Below, one piece after another: positions 13,737-15,010 of a stretch of 15,010 nucleotides of DNA. Position numbers and translations under genes: made by a program. The stretch is from Myxococcales bacterium (GTDB lineage Bacteria; Myxococcota; Polyangia; Fen-1088), in assembly GCA_003153875.1 (NCBI GenBank), contig PMBY01000390.1, positions 13,535 to 28,544 of the forward strand, written 5' to 3'. Below the pieces are notes generated by a model. The model had not been told where the DNA came from. It searched no databases and was given only the letters and a program-made list of their open reading frames with translations. Each line of letters opens with the position of its first letter. Within the stretch, counting starts at the first letter, position 1.

Positions 13737-15010
13737 GTGGGCTTGAAACTGACCATTCGACATTGTCTCTTCGGTAGCTGCGCGTTTTTGCTCCTTGCGC
13801 CCGCATGCGCGACGTCGTCGAAGACCGCGGGGTCTTCTTCTGCGCCAGCCTCGCAGAAGAGGTTTGGGTCGAAGACCGCCAGCGCGAAATCGTCGAGCGA
13901 CAACAAGAAAAACGCCAAGGCGCAGTCAGCCGATGCCGCCAAGGCGGCCGAAGCGAAGAAGCCGGAACCGCCACCCGAGCCCGACCTGCCGTCGCGCCTC
14001 CCGCATCCGCTCCACTGCCCCATCCTTTCTGAGGTGCCGGCAGACACCGAACTCACCATCCGCTGCGCGGTCAAGCCCGTGTTGGCCACGCGAGCGGTTG
14101 TTGTTTCCTACCGGCCCTCGGGCACTGAGCACTTCTCCACGACAGATGCGATCCGCTCGCCCAAGGGATGGTACGTGGTCACCATCAAGGCCTTCGAGGT
14201 GCGGGGCAGCTCGTTGCAGTTCTACGTCCAGGCGTACAACGGGAACAACAAGATGGTGGCCTCGAGTGGCAACGACGAGAGTCCGAATATCGTGCTCATC
14301 CGGAAAGCCAGCTCAGGCACGGGAACCGGCGGGGCAGACCAGCCTGTGGCGGACGAAGACCCACTGGCCCGCATTCAGAGAGAGAGGGACGTGGAAAGCG
14401 GGCTGAGCCATGAAGTCCGTCGGACGCCAGCGGACAGAGTGTGGCTGGCCATGGGCATAGGTTCGGGCTACGGCTGGTTCCCGACCCGACACGAGGATGT
14501 CTACGTGAACGCGAAATCGACTGGGTGGGCGACGGGAGGCATCCTGCACCTGTTGCCCGAGGTTGGCTACCAGTGGACCGATCATGTCGCGTTCTCCTTG
14601 CAGGGGCGCTTGCAGTTCGTGTACACGCAGACCGGCGCCGGCTGTGTCAGTCCTTGCAGGCCTCCGAACGGTTTTGCCTGGGCGGCGCTCGCTCGTGCGT
14701 ATCTGTTTACCGACAGACTCTTCGGGCCCGCGAGCAACCTGCAGATATTCGGGACTGGCACGCTCGGTGCGGGCACGGCTTTTCGTCTCTACGTGGCGCC
14801 CAGCCCCAATCCCAACAACAGCAACGCCAATTTCGTGAACAGCGACACGGTGAGCGGTGGTCCCATTGCGGTCGGACTGGGTGGCGGTGTGGCCTACCAC
14901 TTCACCAACAGCCTTGCGCTCGCAGCCGAGCTGCGTGCTCTTGCGGGCGTATGGAACTTCGCCACCGTGATCGAGGCTGGGGCGTCGGTCCAGTGGGCCT
15001 TCTGGTCCCC
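13737..15010 (+). CDS. Lipoprotein with Ig-like middle and C-terminal beta-barrel (3' end outside window)
   Basis: The frame runs open from 13737 to the right edge, giving 424 residues so far. The start is GTG preceded by AAAGGGG at 5 nt. An in-frame TTG at 13689 is less likely because it has no such site. The N-terminus MGLKLTIRHCLFGS leads into a hydrophobic stretch ending LLAPAC, a lipobox-like site at C24 (Pro at -2 is unusual). Residues ~25-90 are a Ser/Ala/Lys/Pro-rich spacer. Residues ~93-185 alternate strands (VVVSYRPSG, GWYVVTIKAFEV, LQFYVQAYNG) as in small beta-sandwich domains. From ~235 (VWLAMGIGSGYGWFP) onward come amphipathic strands rich in Gly and aromatics (FSLQGRLQFVYT, GGGVAYHFTNSLALAAEL), typical of an outer-membrane barrel. 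It follows the zinc-ribbon/TPR gene on the same strand. Function unknown. Confidence 0.7.
   Translation, partial: MGLKLTIRHCLFGSCAFLLLAPACATSSKTAGSSSAPASQKRFGSKTASAKSSSDNKKNAKAQSADAAKAAEAKKPEPPPEPDLPSRLPHPLHCPILSEVPADTELTIRCAVKPVLATRAVVVSYRPSGTEHFSTTDAIRSPKGWYVVTIKAFEVRGSSLQFYVQAYNGNNKMVASSGNDESPNIVLIRKASSGTGTGGADQPVADEDPLARIQRERDVESGLSHEVRRTPADRVWLAMGIGSGYGWFPTRHEDVYVNAKSTGWATGGILHLLPEVGYQWTDHVAFSLQGRLQFVYTQTGAGCVSPCRPPNGFAWAALARAYLFTDRLFGPASNLQIFGTGTLGAGTAFRLYVAPSPNPNNSNANFVNSDTVSGGPIAVGLGGGVAYHFTNSLALAAELRALAGVWNFATVIEAGASVQWAFWS

Overview
The window is GC-rich, densely coded DNA. Three things suggest a member of the Myxococcota (deltaproteobacterial lineage). The first is a very large Ser/Thr protein kinase. 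The second is the number of lipoproteins with Pro/Ala-rich linkers. The third is an architecture typical of myxobacteria: zinc ribbon, Pro/Ala-rich linker, one membrane helix and TPR. This placement rests on protein style only; there is no rRNA or other taxonomic marker.

Layout. 1-1881: end of a FadL/OmpP1-like outer-membrane barrel, then a lipoprotein of aspartic-protease-like fold, coupled by a 3-nt gap. 1889-2191 (minus): small phasin-like coiled-coil protein. 2286-3290: CPBP-type multi-pass membrane protein that has lost some canonical catalytic residues. 3291-3900: about 600 bp without a convincing gene, but with two large inverted repeats, a G-quadruplex motif, a cluster of GTCAGAC repeats, a candidate promoter and a possible 17-codon leader ORF. 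3901-5850: a compact type I-like DNA methyltransferase (HsdM) followed by a half-length specificity subunit (HsdS), with no HsdR in view, closed by a hairpin. 5934-9272: a 1112-residue protein with a long helical N-terminal region and a C-terminal Ser/Thr kinase. 9273-9992 (minus): an HPt-receiver two-domain protein, convergent with the kinase with no base between the stop codons. 10255-11082: amidohydrolase_2-family metal-dependent hydrolase. 11254-13553: a Pro-rich lipoprotein overlapping (ATGA) a zinc ribbon/TM/TPR protein. 13737 to the right edge: a lipoprotein with a predicted beta-barrel C-terminus, cut by the window end.

How the genes relate. Three cell-envelope groups (1-1881, 2286-3290 and 11254-15010) surround two signalling genes (kinase and HPt-REC) and a methyltransferase/specificity pair that looks like an insertion. 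The kinase is separated from the methylase pair by a hairpin and a gap, so I do not call them one system. The strongest candidates for novelty are the endonuclease-less M/half-S pair with its structured upstream region, the lipoprotein with several DTG-like motifs, the C-terminally placed non-RD kinase, and the envelope module at the right end. I do not see a complete known defence system, prophage, IS element, CRISPR array, tRNA or rRNA.
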